Of a stretch of 64,000 bases of DNA, positions 18,708 to 28,390 are shown piece after piece. The notes beneath the pieces are model-generated. The model had not been told where the DNA came from. It did no database searches and saw only the letters and a program-made list of their open reading frames with translations. The DNA lies in NCBI GenBank assembly GCA_018402085.1, contig JAGYJM010000001.1, positions 232,652-296,651 of the forward strand. The letters run 5' to 3'. The position numbers and the translations under genes are program-made. The DNA is from Flavobacteriales bacterium (GTDB lineage Bacteria; Bacteroidota; Bacteroidia; Flavobacteriales_D; Sanyastnellaceae). Within the stretch, counting starts at the first letter, position 1; each line of letters opens with the position of its first letter.

Positions 18708-19964
18708 TTAGTGTGACAATTCCTTACTCTCCTGCAGGTATGGGTGGTTCACCGGAACCAAAGGCGCTTTGCTGAGTGCGCGGAAGGTCACGAACATGAA
18801 CAATCCAAGGAACCCGAGGAACATACCAACTTCCATCAGACCAAATTTGTTGTGGTCATGCATGGTTCCGGGGATAACAAGCAAATATGTATCCACGAAA
18901 TGCCCAACAAAGATTAGTATGGCAACGGGGAGGATAAATTTCGGGTTCCGTTTAGCGTCACGAGCAATGAGCACATAGAACGGAACGGCGAAGTTTATGA
19001 AGAACATCAGCCAGAAAGGCACAGCGTAGTCGGTGAAGATACGGTTCATGAAGTAAGTCACTTCTTCTGGGATGTTCGAGTACCATATGAGCAGGAACTG
19101 ACTGAACCAGAGGTAGCTCCAGAGCATTGAGATGGCGAACATCCACTTTGCGAGGTCGTGCACATGTGAGTCGGTAAGATTTGGCATGTAGCCTTTGGAG
19201 CGCAGGAAGAGTAGGCTGACGAGGGCAAAGATCATGCAACTAACCCACATACCGGAGAAGACATACCATCCGTAGAGAGTGGAGAACCAGTGAGTATCTA
19301 TCGACATGAGCCAATCCCATGAGAGGGTAGAGCTAAAGACAGCGAAGAACACCAGGAACAGAGCGCTTCTTCGATACTGCAGGTAATGGAGTTTGATTCC
19401 CCCTTCGCGGTCTTCTTGAAGAGACCATTTGCGGAACAGGCGTGCGAAGATCAAGAAAGTTGCGATGTAAATGATGGATCTCAGCCAGAAGAACCAGGAA
19501 GTCAGGTAAGCAGACTTTCCGGCGATCAGGTGATCGTAGTTAGGGTTATCAATGGCATTGGCTTCTTTGACATTGGTATATACCACATCATCACCGGCAA
19601 CCACCATATACTCGTAATAGAGGGAGTTGTCCATCCAGTGGTACAAGTGATGGATGTGGAATTGTCCGGCGAGCAAGACAATCACGATAACGATTACACC
19701 TACAGGGAGGTAAGCAAACATAGCTTCAAAGAAGCGTTTAATGTAAGCCGACCAGCCCACTTCGGCGGCGTATTGCAGAGCGTAAAAGAACAGAGCTCCG
19801 AGTGCTATTGCGAAGTAGAAATAGCCATTAATGAGCAGGTTAGCCCACCAACGTTGGTGATGTTCGGAGTCATCAGTCAGAAAACCACCAACAAGAGCCA
19901 CTACACCGATGATCATCAGTACAATGGAAGTGGTTTTGAGCTTGCCTTCGAATTTAAATTCCAT
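18708..19964 (-). CDS. actF: Alternative complex III subunit ActF
   Basis: 418 residues with about ten membrane helices. It is homologous in layout to the NrfD-like quinol-interacting subunits of alternative complex III, and its position after actE identifies it as ActF. Hydrophobic helices such as FYFAIALGALFFYALQYAA and FWLMFFINFAVPFYVLIARDAKRN are visible. ActF and ActC form the membrane arm that handles menaquinol and probably proton movement. Spacing is 35 bases to actE and 23 to coxB. Confidence 0.9.
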   Translation of the reverse strand: MEFKFEGKLKTTSIVLMIIGVVALVGGFLTDDSEHHQRWWANLLINGYFYFAIALGALFFYALQYAAEVGWSAYIKRFFEAMFAYLPVGVIVIVIVLLAGQFHIHHLYHWMDNSLYYEYMVVAGDDVVYTNVKEANAIDNPNYDHLIAGKSAYLTSWFFWLRSIIYIATFLIFARLFRKWSLQEDREGGIKLHYLQYRRSALFLVFFAVFSSTLSWDWLMSIDTHWFSTLYGWYVFSGMWVSCMIFALVSLLFLRSKGYMPNLTDSHVHDLAKWMFAISMLWSYLWFSQFLLIWYSNIPEEVTYFMNRIFTDYAVPFWLMFFINFAVPFYVLIARDAKRNPKFILPVAILIFVGHFVDTYLLVIPGTMHDHNKFGLMEVGMFLGFLGLFMFVTFRALSKAPLVPVNHPYLQESKELSH

Positions 19965-19999
19965 CAGATTGCAGATATAATAAGTTCGTAGCGATCGAG

Positions 20000-20725
20000 T
20001 TACATTGTTGTTTCGGAGGAAGGTTCGTCAGAAGATGCCTCTTCGGCATCCGAGGCTTCTGCCTCGCCACTACCCTCAACAACATTTCCATTTTCATCAA
20101 ATTCAGGCATACTGCCGCCCTTTTGGAGCACCTGTACGTATTGAATTACTTGCCAGCGTTCCATCTGGTTGATTTGTGAGGCATGTGATCCCATCAAACC
20201 CTTTCCGTAAGTAATGCTGTGGTACATTTTACCTTCTGAGAGGTCAACTAGCTTACCACTGTACGACGGAATACCTTTGATATGACCATTGGTTGAGATG
20301 GCACCGTTACCTTCGCCTTTTTCACCGTGGCAGTGAATGCACATAATTTCGTAGATCTCCTGACCTCGCTCGATGTGGGCTTTAGTAACCTTCAGTGGAG
20401 AAACCAACTCAGTACCTGCAGCTTCATACCCATCAGTGGTGTTTTCGTAAGGGTAAGGCATATTGAATGCCATCATGTTACCGGAGTATGCAATAGTGCC
20501 AGGAGCAGGCTTACGCGCAGACAAACGACTGTTCAAGGAGTCATATTGCGCTTCACCGAAGTGGTAAGGATCCATACCATAATCGACATAAGCTTCAATA
20601 GCCGGCGAGCGGTACATGTCAGGCATGTATTCAAGGCCCGGGCTGTTCTCATTGGTGGTACAACCTACGAGGATGATACCGAGAAGCAGAAATAAAAGGC
20701 TGTATGTAGAACGCATTGAAGTCAT
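20000..20725 (-). CDS. actE: Alternative complex III monohaem cytochrome c ActE
   Basis: 241 residues. It is a lipoprotein by signal (LLGIILVGCTTNEN, Cys ~22). One haem site CIHCHGEKGEGNG is in the middle, with a following Met-rich loop that can supply the distal ligand. The C-terminal ~35 residues are an acidic Ser/Glu tail (GEAEASDAEEASSDEP), part of it formed by a CATC-hairpin element. ActE passes electrons from ActA towards the oxidase. It starts 2 bases after the actD stop. Confidence 0.92.
   Translation of the reverse strand: MTSMRSTYSLLFLLLGIILVGCTTNENSPGLEYMPDMYRSPAIEAYVDYGMDPYHFGEAQYDSLNSRLSARKPAPGTIAYSGNMMAFNMPYPYENTTDGYEAAGTELVSPLKVTKAHIERGQEIYEIMCIHCHGEKGEGNGAISTNGHIKGIPSYSGKLVDLSEGKMYHSITYGKGLMGSHASQINQMERWQVIQYVQVLQKGGSMPEFDENGNVVEGSGEAEASDAEEASSDEPSSETTM
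20047..20066 (+). repeat. CATC-hairpin element
   Basis: CATC, stem CGAGGC, loop TTCT, stem GCCTCG. It is antisense in the 3' end of actE, where the coding strand reads E-A-E-A-S-D. Confidence 0.7.
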
Positions 20726-20727
20726 AT

Positions 20728-21264
20728 TTACTCGTAATCTTTAATGCTGAGTTCGATCATTTCTGTACCACGCACCATATTTTCAATTTCTTCAGCGCTG
20801 AACTGGCTGTTTTGATCGGTGGTGATTTCCATTACAAACTTGTCGTCGGTAGTACGCGGATCGGGGTTGCTCGCCGGCATGCCTGGAAGAGTTCCATTAC
20901 GCAGAAGGTAGGTAATGGCCATTCCGTGCGCAGCGCAAAGTACGCTAAACTCGAAGGTAACCGGAATGAATGCAGGCAAGTTTTGGATCAGCGTGAAGCT
21001 TGGTTTACCACCAATATTCATGGGCCAGTCGCTAATCATAAAGTACCACATACCGAGTAATGCGAGAGAGGTTCCGGCAGTAGCGTACATGAAAGAGGCT
21101 ATAGCCAGGCGTGTTCTTTTAACGCCAATGATTGGGTCCAGACCATGGATCGGGAATGGTGAATAGACGTCTTTAACGCGGATTCCTTTTTCTACGAGCT
21201 TTTCAGCATCGTGCATCAGGACTTCCTCGTCGTCGAACATGATATGAAAGACTTTCTTGCTCAT
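20728..21264 (-). CDS. actD: Alternative complex III subunit ActD (DUF3341)
   Basis: 178 residues. DUF3341 proteins are the small membrane subunit of alternative complex III. Two helices are visible (IASFMYATAGTSLALLGMWYFM and FIPVTFEFSVLCAAHGMAITYLL), as is the family motif VYSPFPIHGLD near residue 37. It lies between actC (12 bases) and actE (2 bases). Confidence 0.92.
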   Translation of the reverse strand: MSKKVFHIMFDDEEVLMHDAEKLVEKGIRVKDVYSPFPIHGLDPIIGVKRTRLAIASFMYATAGTSLALLGMWYFMISDWPMNIGGKPSFTLIQNLPAFIPVTFEFSVLCAAHGMAITYLLRNGTLPGMPASNPDPRTTDDKFVMEITTDQNSQFSAEEIENMVRGTEMIELSIKDYE

Positions 21265-21276
21265 TTCACTGTGTTC

Positions 21277-22662
21277 TTAGTGCTGATCGCTGTGTTGTTT
21301 CTTCTTGTAATTTTCTCCGGAGCTCTTCAAAATAGACTTTAGCTCGTTGAGCGCTAATACAGGGAAGAACCGTGCGAAAAGCAGGAAAAGGGTGCCAAAG
21401 ATTCCGATGGTTCCGATGAAGATACCGATGTCAATGGAGGTTGCATGAAACTCGCCCCATGATGAAGGGTCGTAATCACGGTGAAGCGAAGTCACGATAA
21501 TTACGTAGCGCTCAAACCACATACCGATGTTCACTACGATAGAAAGAACAAAAGTGAACAGCAGGTTGCGCCTCCATTTCTTCACCCAGAAAAGCTGGGG
21601 AGAAATCACATTGCAGGTCATCATGATCCAGTAAGACCAGGCGTAGGGGCCTGAAAAGCGGTTGATGAACGCGTACGATTCATATTCGACCCCAGAATAC
21701 CAGCTAATAAAAAGCTCGGTGAGGTATGCCACACCGACAATCGATCCGGTAACGATAATCACGATGTTCATGTACTCCACGTGTTTGACGTGGATATAAT
21801 TTTCTAGGCGCATGGTTTTGCGCATGATCAAGAGGAGCGTTTGCACCATTGCAAAGCCAGAGAATACCGCACCGGATACGAAATATGGAGGGAAGATGGT
21901 CGTGTGCCATCCCGGAATGACCGAAGTGGCAAAGTCCATTGATACGATAGAGTGTACCGAGAATACAAGTGGGGTAGCGATACCTGCGAGCACTAGAGAA
22001 ACTTCTTCGAATCGGGTCCAGTTTTTTGCACGTCCGGACCAACCAAAGCTGAGAATACCGTAAATCTTCTTCGGAAGTGGCTTAGTGACACGGTCACGGA
22101 TAGTAGCAAAGTCAGGAATCAGTCCGATGTACCAGAATACCAATGATACCGAGAAGTACGTTGAAATCGCGAATACGTCCCAAAGAAGTGGTGAGTTAAA
22201 GTTCACCCACAGCGAACCAAACTGGTTTGGTAGCGGGAGAACCCAGTACGAGACCCAGATCCTTCCCATGTGGATGCCCGGGAAAATTGCTGCCATGATG
22301 ACGGCAAAGATGGTCATCGCCTCAGCTGACCGGTTGATGGCCATGCGCCACTTTTGGCGGAAGAGAAGGAGCACGGCTGAAATCAGCGTACCTGCGTGAC
22401 CAATGCCGACCCACCATACGAAGTTGGTAATGTCCCAGGCCCAGCCAACGGTTTTATTCAGGCCCCAAACACCGATACCTGTAGCGATCAGGTACAGGAT
22501 ACATCCTACACCGTAGAAGGCAACGATGCCGGTGAGTGTGATGAGGATTTTCCAGGCGCGGGGTGCCGGACCTACAATAGGACCAACAACGTCGTCGGTG
22601 ATGTCTTTGTAAGACTTATCCCCCAGGATCAGGGGTTCTCGAATGGCTGCTTCTTTTTGCAT
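21277..22662 (-). CDS. actC: Alternative complex III subunit ActC (NrfD-like)
   Basis: 461 residues, about ten helices, NrfD/PsrC family. ActC holds the quinol-binding site next to the FeS subunit ActB. Conserved stretches include WVGIGHAGTLISAVLLLFRQ, GIHMGRIWVSYW and FSVHSIVSMDFATSVIPGWH. The tail is His/Lys-rich (KKKQHSDQH). Spacing to actB is 12 bases, consistent with co-translation. Confidence 0.94.
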   Translation of the reverse strand: MQKEAAIREPLILGDKSYKDITDDVVGPIVGPAPRAWKILITLTGIVAFYGVGCILYLIATGIGVWGLNKTVGWAWDITNFVWWVGIGHAGTLISAVLLLFRQKWRMAINRSAEAMTIFAVIMAAIFPGIHMGRIWVSYWVLPLPNQFGSLWVNFNSPLLWDVFAISTYFSVSLVFWYIGLIPDFATIRDRVTKPLPKKIYGILSFGWSGRAKNWTRFEEVSLVLAGIATPLVFSVHSIVSMDFATSVIPGWHTTIFPPYFVSGAVFSGFAMVQTLLLIMRKTMRLENYIHVKHVEYMNIVIIVTGSIVGVAYLTELFISWYSGVEYESYAFINRFSGPYAWSYWIMMTCNVISPQLFWVKKWRRNLLFTFVLSIVVNIGMWFERYVIIVTSLHRDYDPSSWGEFHATSIDIGIFIGTIGIFGTLFLLFARFFPVLALNELKSILKSSGENYKKKQHSDQH

Positions 22663-22674
22663 GCTTGCAGTCTT

Positions 22675-25600
22675 TTAAACTTCTTCGCTTTCAATGTTAC
22701 GCACCTTCGCCATGTAGTAGATATTTGGTTGAACACCAATCTCTTCGAGGGCGTGGTAAGAGCGATTGTTTTTCGAAATATCGGTTACGCGTGCTTTCTT
22801 GTCATTGAGATCACCGAATGAAATCGCGTGTGTTGGGCAAGCTTCTGCGCAAGCCGTGACAACGGATCCATCTTCTACCGGTGTTCCTGCTTTCTTAGCT
22901 TCAAGTTTACCGGCCTGAATGCGTTGAACGCACATAGAGCATTTTTCCATGACACCACGTGAGCGCACAGTAACATCCGGGTTGAGTACCATGCGGGTTA
23001 GCATGTCTTGTGCCGGATTGATGTGCTGGAATTTATCGTAACCCATGTAGTTAAACCAGTTGAAACGGCGCACTTTGTACGGACAGTTGTTCGCACAGTA
23101 TCGCGTTCCGATACAGCGGTTATAGGTCATTTGGTTGAGACCTTCATTGCTGTGTGTAGTTGCGGCGACCGGACAAACGGTTTCACATGGGGCGTGGTTA
23201 CAATGCTGGCACATCATCGGCATGTGAACTGTTTGTGGGTTCTCAGCCGGGTCTTCCATTTTACGATAAGTAGAGATAGCGCCCAGTCCTTCTTCTTCTC
23301 CTCTCTCCATGGAGTAGTCAGATGAGTAGAATCGGTCAATGCGCAACCAATGCATGTCACGGTGGCGGAGAACTTCGTCTTTACCGACCACGGGCACGTT
23401 GTTTTCGATATGGCATGCAGTAACGCAGTCTCCGCAGCCAATACAAGTGCTGAGATCTATGGTCATGCCCCAACGGTGACCGACCCCTTCAACCGGGTGC
23501 TCATGCCATAAGTCAAACTCTTTCGTTGGCTTTTTATCAGAGGCGTCGATTTTCCCGTCGTTATTAACGTCTTCATGAACACCGAGGCGAGGCGCCATGT
23601 TCCAGGAAGCATTTCCTTTCGCCTTGTCTTTCTCGTCCAGATAGGCGCTTAAGGTTGTTTCCTTGACGACAGACTCACGTCCCATATAGGTGTGGTGAAT
23701 CTGTGTACATGCCAGCGGATATGTTTCGCCAAGTGCTTCGATGTTAACATCAAGATTTTCAAGCACTGGGAAGCCATCTTTCAGGGTAGCAAATGGGAAT
23801 ACATTTGCGCCGATAGGCATAAGGTTACCGTTTTCGTCAGTCAGGTGCTGGCCGTTTTCACCGGTTTGGAAAGCAGCCCGACCGATGTTCTCACCGTTAG
23901 CGCCACGACCGTATCCCAAAGCAATACCGATTGTTCCCGGTTTTTGTCCTGGTTGATGGAATGCAGGGAGAATCACTTCCTTTCCATTGGCCGTCACCTT
24001 CACCAAAGAAGCGTGATCTCGTTGAGCGATGTAGATGTTCAGCCCCATTTGTTCCATGTCAGTGCGTGACATGGTGACGTAGTTGTCCCAGGTTACTTTT
24101 GTAACAGGGTCAGGAAGTTCCTGGCACCATGGGTTGGCGATGTGTGATCCGTCACCTATTCCGGCTTTTTCATAGAGGAAGAGCTGCATTGCACCTCCTT
24201 TCTTTTTGTTGACAGCCTGAATGGAGGAAGCCACGGAAGGAGCGCTCAGGTTTACGATTGTCTCGCCATCAAGATCTGTATTGCCGCCACTAGCTTCAGT
24301 TAGTTCATTAGTACCGGCAGAGTTCGCTGCAGCCATCATGACACCATTATGGAGAGCAGCATTCCATGCTTGATCCGTGTACATCATTGCGGAAGCGTAC
24401 GCGGGGTTATGTGTTTGGCGCAGGAACGTGTAATAGTCAGTACCAACGTCGGCCCATTTCAGGAGGCTTTCCTGAGCCGGTCGCGTATTGAAGAGCGGTC
24501 GGATGGTTGGTTGAACGAGGTCAACGCGACCATCAATGAGGCTGAGGTCGTTCCAAGACTCGAGGTAGTGGTGATCCGGTGCGATGTGTTGACATCGGCT
24601 GGCGGTTTCATCGGCTTTTCCCGAAAATGAAACAGACAACTTCACTTTTGACAGACCGGCATTGAATTCATCGGAATTGTACCAACTATAACCAGGATTG
24701 CATCCGTAAATAATAAGCGCATCGATCTTGCCTGCGTTCATGTCGCGCACGAGTGTTGACATTGCTTTGTCATCACCACGGAACATAGAAACGGGTTGTT
24801 CGATATGAATGGTCTTACCATAGTTACCGAGTTTCTGGTTGATCGCATTGACGATGCGTTGCACATCAGGATCGTTGCTGCCCGCGATCACAAGGCTTTC
24901 AGCCTCGGTACTTCTCAATGCCTTTACAGCGTTTGCCAGAGCGAGATCACTAACACCTTCCACACTGCCCTTGCCGCCATTCAGGCGATCATAGATAGCG
25001 GCAGCGACTTTACCGTCCTGATCCGGCGATATCATCACACGCGTGTCAGCGTTTGTTCCGGTGAGAGACATAACTGTTTCAAACTGGAAGTGTCGAGACA
25101 TCCATTCGCCTTCAGGGCGACGGCGTTGAGCGTATTCCGGGACGTAAAGGTTAGCGTTCAACCAGCTGTTGAGGAAATCAGCACTGATGCTAACGATGGT
25201 TTTCGCTTTTCCGAAGAGGTATTGAGGGATTACAGCTTTTCCGAAGTCAGCCTCATTGGCTGCCCGCATTCCGCCGTAAGAAATAGCATCGTATTGAATA
25301 TGACGTGCATTGTACTGCGTTTTGAAGGCATCAATGGCACGACGGGTGGAAGGTGAAATGATGGTGTTGCTCAGGAGCACCACGTTTCGGGCTGCTTGCA
25401 GACCATCTTTCACCTGGGAGTCGAGCGTGGCCCAGTCAGTTGCGCCACCATTTGTCTGTGGTGCTTGCAAACGGGCAGAATCGTACAGTTCGAGTACCGA
25501 GGCGTTAATTCTTGCGCTCAGCGAGCCTTTGGCAAGGCCGTGATCTTTATTGCCTTTGATAAAGATAGGTCGACCTTCACGAGTCTTTACGAGGAGGCTG

Positions 25601-25914
25601 CCGTAGTCATGACCGTCATAATAGGTGCTCGCGTAATAATTTGGAATACCCGGTGTTATCTCTTCAGGTTTGTTCACATAAGGAACAGATTTGATCACGG
25701 GCGTTTCGCAGGCAGCGAGGGTAGCTGCGGTGATACTGAAGCCCATGAACTTCAGAAAATCACGTCGCCCGGTACTGGATTCTTGGAGACGTTCATCCGA
25801 AAGAAACTCATCGACACCCTGGCGGGCCGGAAATTCTTCTTTGGCAATTTCCTGATAGCCCTCTGTTTCGTGGAGTTCATCTAGACCTGACCAATAGCGC
25901 TTATTATTTCCCAT
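22675..25914 (-). CDS. actB: Alternative complex III iron-sulfur subunit ActB
   Basis: 1079 residues. It is a fusion of a molybdopterin-oxidoreductase-like domain (which lacks the cofactor in this complex) with a ferredoxin domain. The N-terminus has a Tat-like signal placed ~50 residues in (TGRRDFLKFMGFSITAATLA), then a Cys suited to lipid attachment. The C-terminal third carries four Cys clusters: CIGCGDCVTACHIENN, CQHCNHAPCETVCPVA, CIGTRYCANNCPYK and CSMCVQRI with CAEACPTHAI, fitting three [4Fe-4S] and one [3Fe-4S]. A Ca-loop-like insertion, EDVNNDGKIDASDKKP, precedes the ferredoxin part. It receives electrons from quinol through ActC. Confidence 0.95.
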   Translation of the reverse strand: MGNNKRYWSGLDELHETEGYQEIAKEEFPARQGVDEFLSDERLQESSTGRRDFLKFMGFSITAATLAACETPVIKSVPYVNKPEEITPGIPNYYASTYYDGHDYGSLLVKTREGRPIFIKGNKDHGLAKGSLSARINASVLELYDSARLQAPQTNGGATDWATLDSQVKDGLQAARNVVLLSNTIISPSTRRAIDAFKTQYNARHIQYDAISYGGMRAANEADFGKAVIPQYLFGKAKTIVSISADFLNSWLNANLYVPEYAQRRRPEGEWMSRHFQFETVMSLTGTNADTRVMISPDQDGKVAAAIYDRLNGGKGSVEGVSDLALANAVKALRSTEAESLVIAGSNDPDVQRIVNAINQKLGNYGKTIHIEQPVSMFRGDDKAMSTLVRDMNAGKIDALIIYGCNPGYSWYNSDEFNAGLSKVKLSVSFSGKADETASRCQHIAPDHHYLESWNDLSLIDGRVDLVQPTIRPLFNTRPAQESLLKWADVGTDYYTFLRQTHNPAYASAMMYTDQAWNAALHNGVMMAAANSAGTNELTEASGGNTDLDGETIVNLSAPSVASSIQAVNKKKGGAMQLFLYEKAGIGDGSHIANPWCQELPDPVTKVTWDNYVTMSRTDMEQMGLNIYIAQRDHASLVKVTANGKEVILPAFHQPGQKPGTIGIALGYGRGANGENIGRAAFQTGENGQHLTDENGNLMPIGANVFPFATLKDGFPVLENLDVNIEALGETYPLACTQIHHTYMGRESVVKETTLSAYLDEKDKAKGNASWNMAPRLGVHEDVNNDGKIDASDKKPTKEFDLWHEHPVEGVGHRWGMTIDLSTCIGCGDCVTACHIENNVPVVGKDEVLRHRDMHWLRIDRFYSSDYSMERGEEEGLGAISTYRKMEDPAENPQTVHMPMMCQHCNHAPCETVCPVAATTHSNEGLNQMTYNRCIGTRYCANNCPYKVRRFNWFNYMGYDKFQHINPAQDMLTRMVLNPDVTVRSRGVMEKCSMCVQRIQAGKLEAKKAGTPVEDGSVVTACAEACPTHAISFGDLNDKKARVTDISKNNRSYHALEEIGVQPNIYYMAKVRNIESEEV

Positions 25915-25932
25915 TCTGATTGTCTTCTGAAA

Positions 25933-27324
25933 TTAGTAGTGACACTTGGAGCATTCCCATCCTCCAAGATCTTTTACCGTTACTTCTTCATCTTCGAGGT
26001 ATCGACGAAGTTCTTCATTACCGCGAATATCATCTTTCAGGCGATTATGAACCTCTTCATAGTAACCGCTGCTTGCAAGATCCACCTCTGCTTTATTGTG
26101 GCATTCGATACACCACCCCATGGTAAGTGTTGGCTTGGATAGCTGAATGAGAGTTGGGTATTCGTCAACCAGGGCATTGATCTCCTCAACGGGTGCGATG
26201 CGGCCTTCTTTATACTTTGCAACATCACCGTGGCAGTTCTGACACTCAAGTCCGGCAACTGCAACGTGTTGTGAGTGGTTGAAGTAGACGTGGTCAGGGA
26301 GGTTATGCACTTTATTCCATTCAATGGGTTGTTCTTCGTAGTCTTCAATATACTGTCCGGTAGCAGGATCGAAGCCAATTGCGGTGTAGATTTTACCGAT
26401 TTCTTTTTCGCCCCAGCGGCTGCCATTCTTGATGCCCTTGTGGCAGTTCATACAGACGTTGGCGGATGGAATGGAGGCGTGTTTAGATTTAGCTACTGTG
26501 CTATGGCAGTACTGGCAGTCGACTTCATTTTCACAAACGTGAATGCTGTGCCAGAATTTGATTGGTTGCTCAGGTTGGTAACCTTCATAAACACCAATTC
26601 CCATAGCGCTTTGGTAGGCAATAACTACGATGTAAGCGGTTACGAACAGCCCGATAATCGAGACGAACACGATGTTGTTCCAAGCCCATTCACGCAGCGA
26701 CTCAACGTAGGTTTTCTGGGCCAGAGGATTCTTGCCTTCACTTTCTCGGTATGCATTAGTCAATGAGCGCTTCACATTGGATGCGGAGGCTGCTATGATG
26801 ATGAAAAGCACCAATAGAATCAGGAACCAGATGGTGGCTGAATTACTACTTTCTTCGGGGTACATTTCATCGATTGTCGGACAAGCATCACCGGCATCTG
26901 CTACCTGCTCAGCTCCACCTCCCGGAGGATTCTGGACGTAGGCCATGATGTCTTTGATCTCATCTTCGTTCACAGCTTGTGCAGCCATCCAGCCATAGGT
27001 GGGTACGTAGCGCTCTACTAGCGATTTGATGTAAGGGTCTCCAGATTCTGCCGCTTTTTGCGGGTTTTGAATCCAGAGTACAAGCAGTTCTTCGCTAGCA
27101 CTCCAACGATCCTTGATGCCCCCGAGACCGGGTGCCGCAAGCACTTCTTTGTTGATGTAGTGGCAGTAAGCACAATTGGCATTGAATAGTTGCTCGCCAT
27201 TTGCAGGGTCTCCTTCGTCCCAAACGCCGGCCATGCCGGAAGCACCGAATGCAAATGTGAACAACAGAACCAAAATCCCTGAAGGCCAGCGGCTGTGCAG
27301 GAAACGGTAAGCTGAGTGGTTCAT
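25933..27324 (-). CDS. actA: Alternative complex III multihaem cytochrome c ActA
   Basis: 463 residues from the ATG at 27324 (MNHSAYRF). A start 42 bases upstream would fall inside the -7 promoter box and is rejected. There are six CxxCH sites: CAYCH in an N-terminal monohaem domain, then, after a membrane helix (ATIWFLILLVLFIIIAASA) and a second one, CQYCH, CMNCH, CQNCH, CIECH and CSKCH. ActA takes electrons from ActB. It is the first gene of the actABCDEF-coxB-ctaD operon. Confidence 0.93.
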   Translation of the reverse strand: MNHSAYRFLHSRWPSGILVLLFTFAFGASGMAGVWDEGDPANGEQLFNANCAYCHYINKEVLAAPGLGGIKDRWSASEELLVLWIQNPQKAAESGDPYIKSLVERYVPTYGWMAAQAVNEDEIKDIMAYVQNPPGGGAEQVADAGDACPTIDEMYPEESSNSATIWFLILLVLFIIIAASASNVKRSLTNAYRESEGKNPLAQKTYVESLREWAWNNIVFVSIIGLFVTAYIVVIAYQSAMGIGVYEGYQPEQPIKFWHSIHVCENEVDCQYCHSTVAKSKHASIPSANVCMNCHKGIKNGSRWGEKEIGKIYTAIGFDPATGQYIEDYEEQPIEWNKVHNLPDHVYFNHSQHVAVAGLECQNCHGDVAKYKEGRIAPVEEINALVDEYPTLIQLSKPTLTMGWCIECHNKAEVDLASSGYYEEVHNRLKDDIRGNEELRRYLEDEEVTVKDLGGWECSKCHY

Positions 27325-27363
27325 GTGTCGTCTTTTGTAAAACAGATCGATCATTATCGCGGG

Positions 27364-27417
27364 CAAATTTATGGCATTTTAACAATCGCCTCCGGAGCAC
27401 GTGACACTTTTGTGACA
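27364..27417 (-). promoter_or_regulatory. Candidate promoter and operator of the act-cox operon
   Basis: On the minus strand, TAAATTTG (27364-27371) is an exact -7 match, giving a leader of roughly 35 bases before actA. Further upstream the plus strand shows two GTGACA copies (27401-27406 and 27412-27417), 11 bases or one helix turn apart, a plausible activator site. No -33 TTG at 17-23 bases was seen. Confidence 0.5.
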
Positions 27418-27498
27418 AGGCTTCCTAATTTAAAAACGTTCTAAATAGCAGGCGAAACGATAAGTGCAGTGCAAAATTCTGAACCTCACCCATGTTCA

Positions 27499-27518
27499 CA
27501 TCCAACGCTTTTGCGTTG
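27499..27518 (+). repeat. CATC-hairpin element (intergenic)
   Basis: CATC, stem CAACGC, loop TTTT, stem GCGTTG, between the act promoter and the SPOR gene. Confidence 0.75.
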
Positions 27519-27567
27519 ATCAATTGACGCGATGAAATTCCGTTAATTTGTGGCGAAGATACACCCT

Positions 27568-28176
27568 ATGAAAAACATTGCGCACGTTCTTGTTCTTGTA
27601 CTGTGCAGCCTCGTCCACCAAGCAGCCTTAGCGCAGGATGACGCGCCATGGTGGAAGCGTTTATTTCGCAAAGAAACGGTAGAAGAGATGGAGCAGGAAG
27701 GCGATTCGCCGGCGGTTCCGGAAGCTGCAGAGGTGCCGGCTGATTCTGTGATGATCGATGGGGGGGCTGAAGAGTTGAGTCGAACAGATTCTGTCGATGC
27801 TCCTGTACTGCGCAGGGTTTTGCCTGGTGAGATCACTATGGCTTTGCCTGAGGGCATCGGTCGCCTTGACAGTTTGTATATGGAGCATCCTCCGGCCCTG
27901 ATGGGGTATAGGGTACAAGTTTATTTCGGCCGTTTGCAAGATGCACGTGATCAGCGAGCAGAGTACATCCGGAGCGACCTAGATTATCCGAGTTACCTGA
28001 TTCAGAATCCACCGAATTTCGCGGTGCAGCTCGGAGATTTTCGCACCCGGCTTGAGGCATGGCGTGCGATGCAAGATTTGAAGGAGCTTTACCCGGCATC
28101 GATTGTAGTGCCTGCAGAAATAGAATGGCCCAGCTTAGAATCGCAGGGATCTGACTCCACTTTAAATCGTCGGTAG
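27568..28176 (+). CDS. SPOR domain-containing envelope protein
   Basis: 202 residues. The ATG at 27568 gives a signal peptide (MKNIAHVLVLVLCSLVHQAALAQ); a GTG 18 bases upstream is less likely. A low-complexity acidic region follows, then a C-terminal SPOR-like domain (~residues 115-190: GYRVQVYFGRLQDARDQRAEY, FAVQLGDFRTRLEAWRAMQDL). SPOR domains bind denuded peptidoglycan glycan strands, often at division sites. It is divergent from actA and followed by a 214-base gap. Confidence 0.82.
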   Translation: MKNIAHVLVLVLCSLVHQAALAQDDAPWWKRLFRKETVEEMEQEGDSPAVPEAAEVPADSVMIDGGAEELSRTDSVDAPVLRRVLPGEITMALPEGIGRLDSLYMEHPPALMGYRVQVYFGRLQDARDQRAEYIRSDLDYPSYLIQNPPNFAVQLGDFRTRLEAWRAMQDLKELYPASIVVPAEIEWPSLESQGSDSTLNRR

Positions 28177-28341
28177 ATGAATACTGACCTTGAAAGCCTT
28201 TGTGTTTTTGCAGGTAAACTCAGGCACGGGTACCTTTAAGTATTCCGGGCATCGTGCTAGTGGGCAGAGTCACCTTTGTTCACGCAGCGATGACAGCTGA
28301 CTCCTCGCAGATAAGTGCCAAGATTGGCGTTCGAGACTACC

Positions 28342-28361
28342 CATCCGGCGCTTTTGCGCCG
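28342..28361 (+). repeat. CATC-hairpin element (intergenic)
   Basis: CATC, stem CGGCGC, loop TTTT, stem GCGCCG, followed by AACGTAAAAAA. It sits 30 bases past the infB stop between convergent genes. The A-run puts the T-run upstream of the hairpin on the infB strand, so it is not a normal infB terminator. Confidence 0.75.
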
Positions 28362-28390
28362 AACGTAAAAAAGCCTTGATGAGGATTTAA

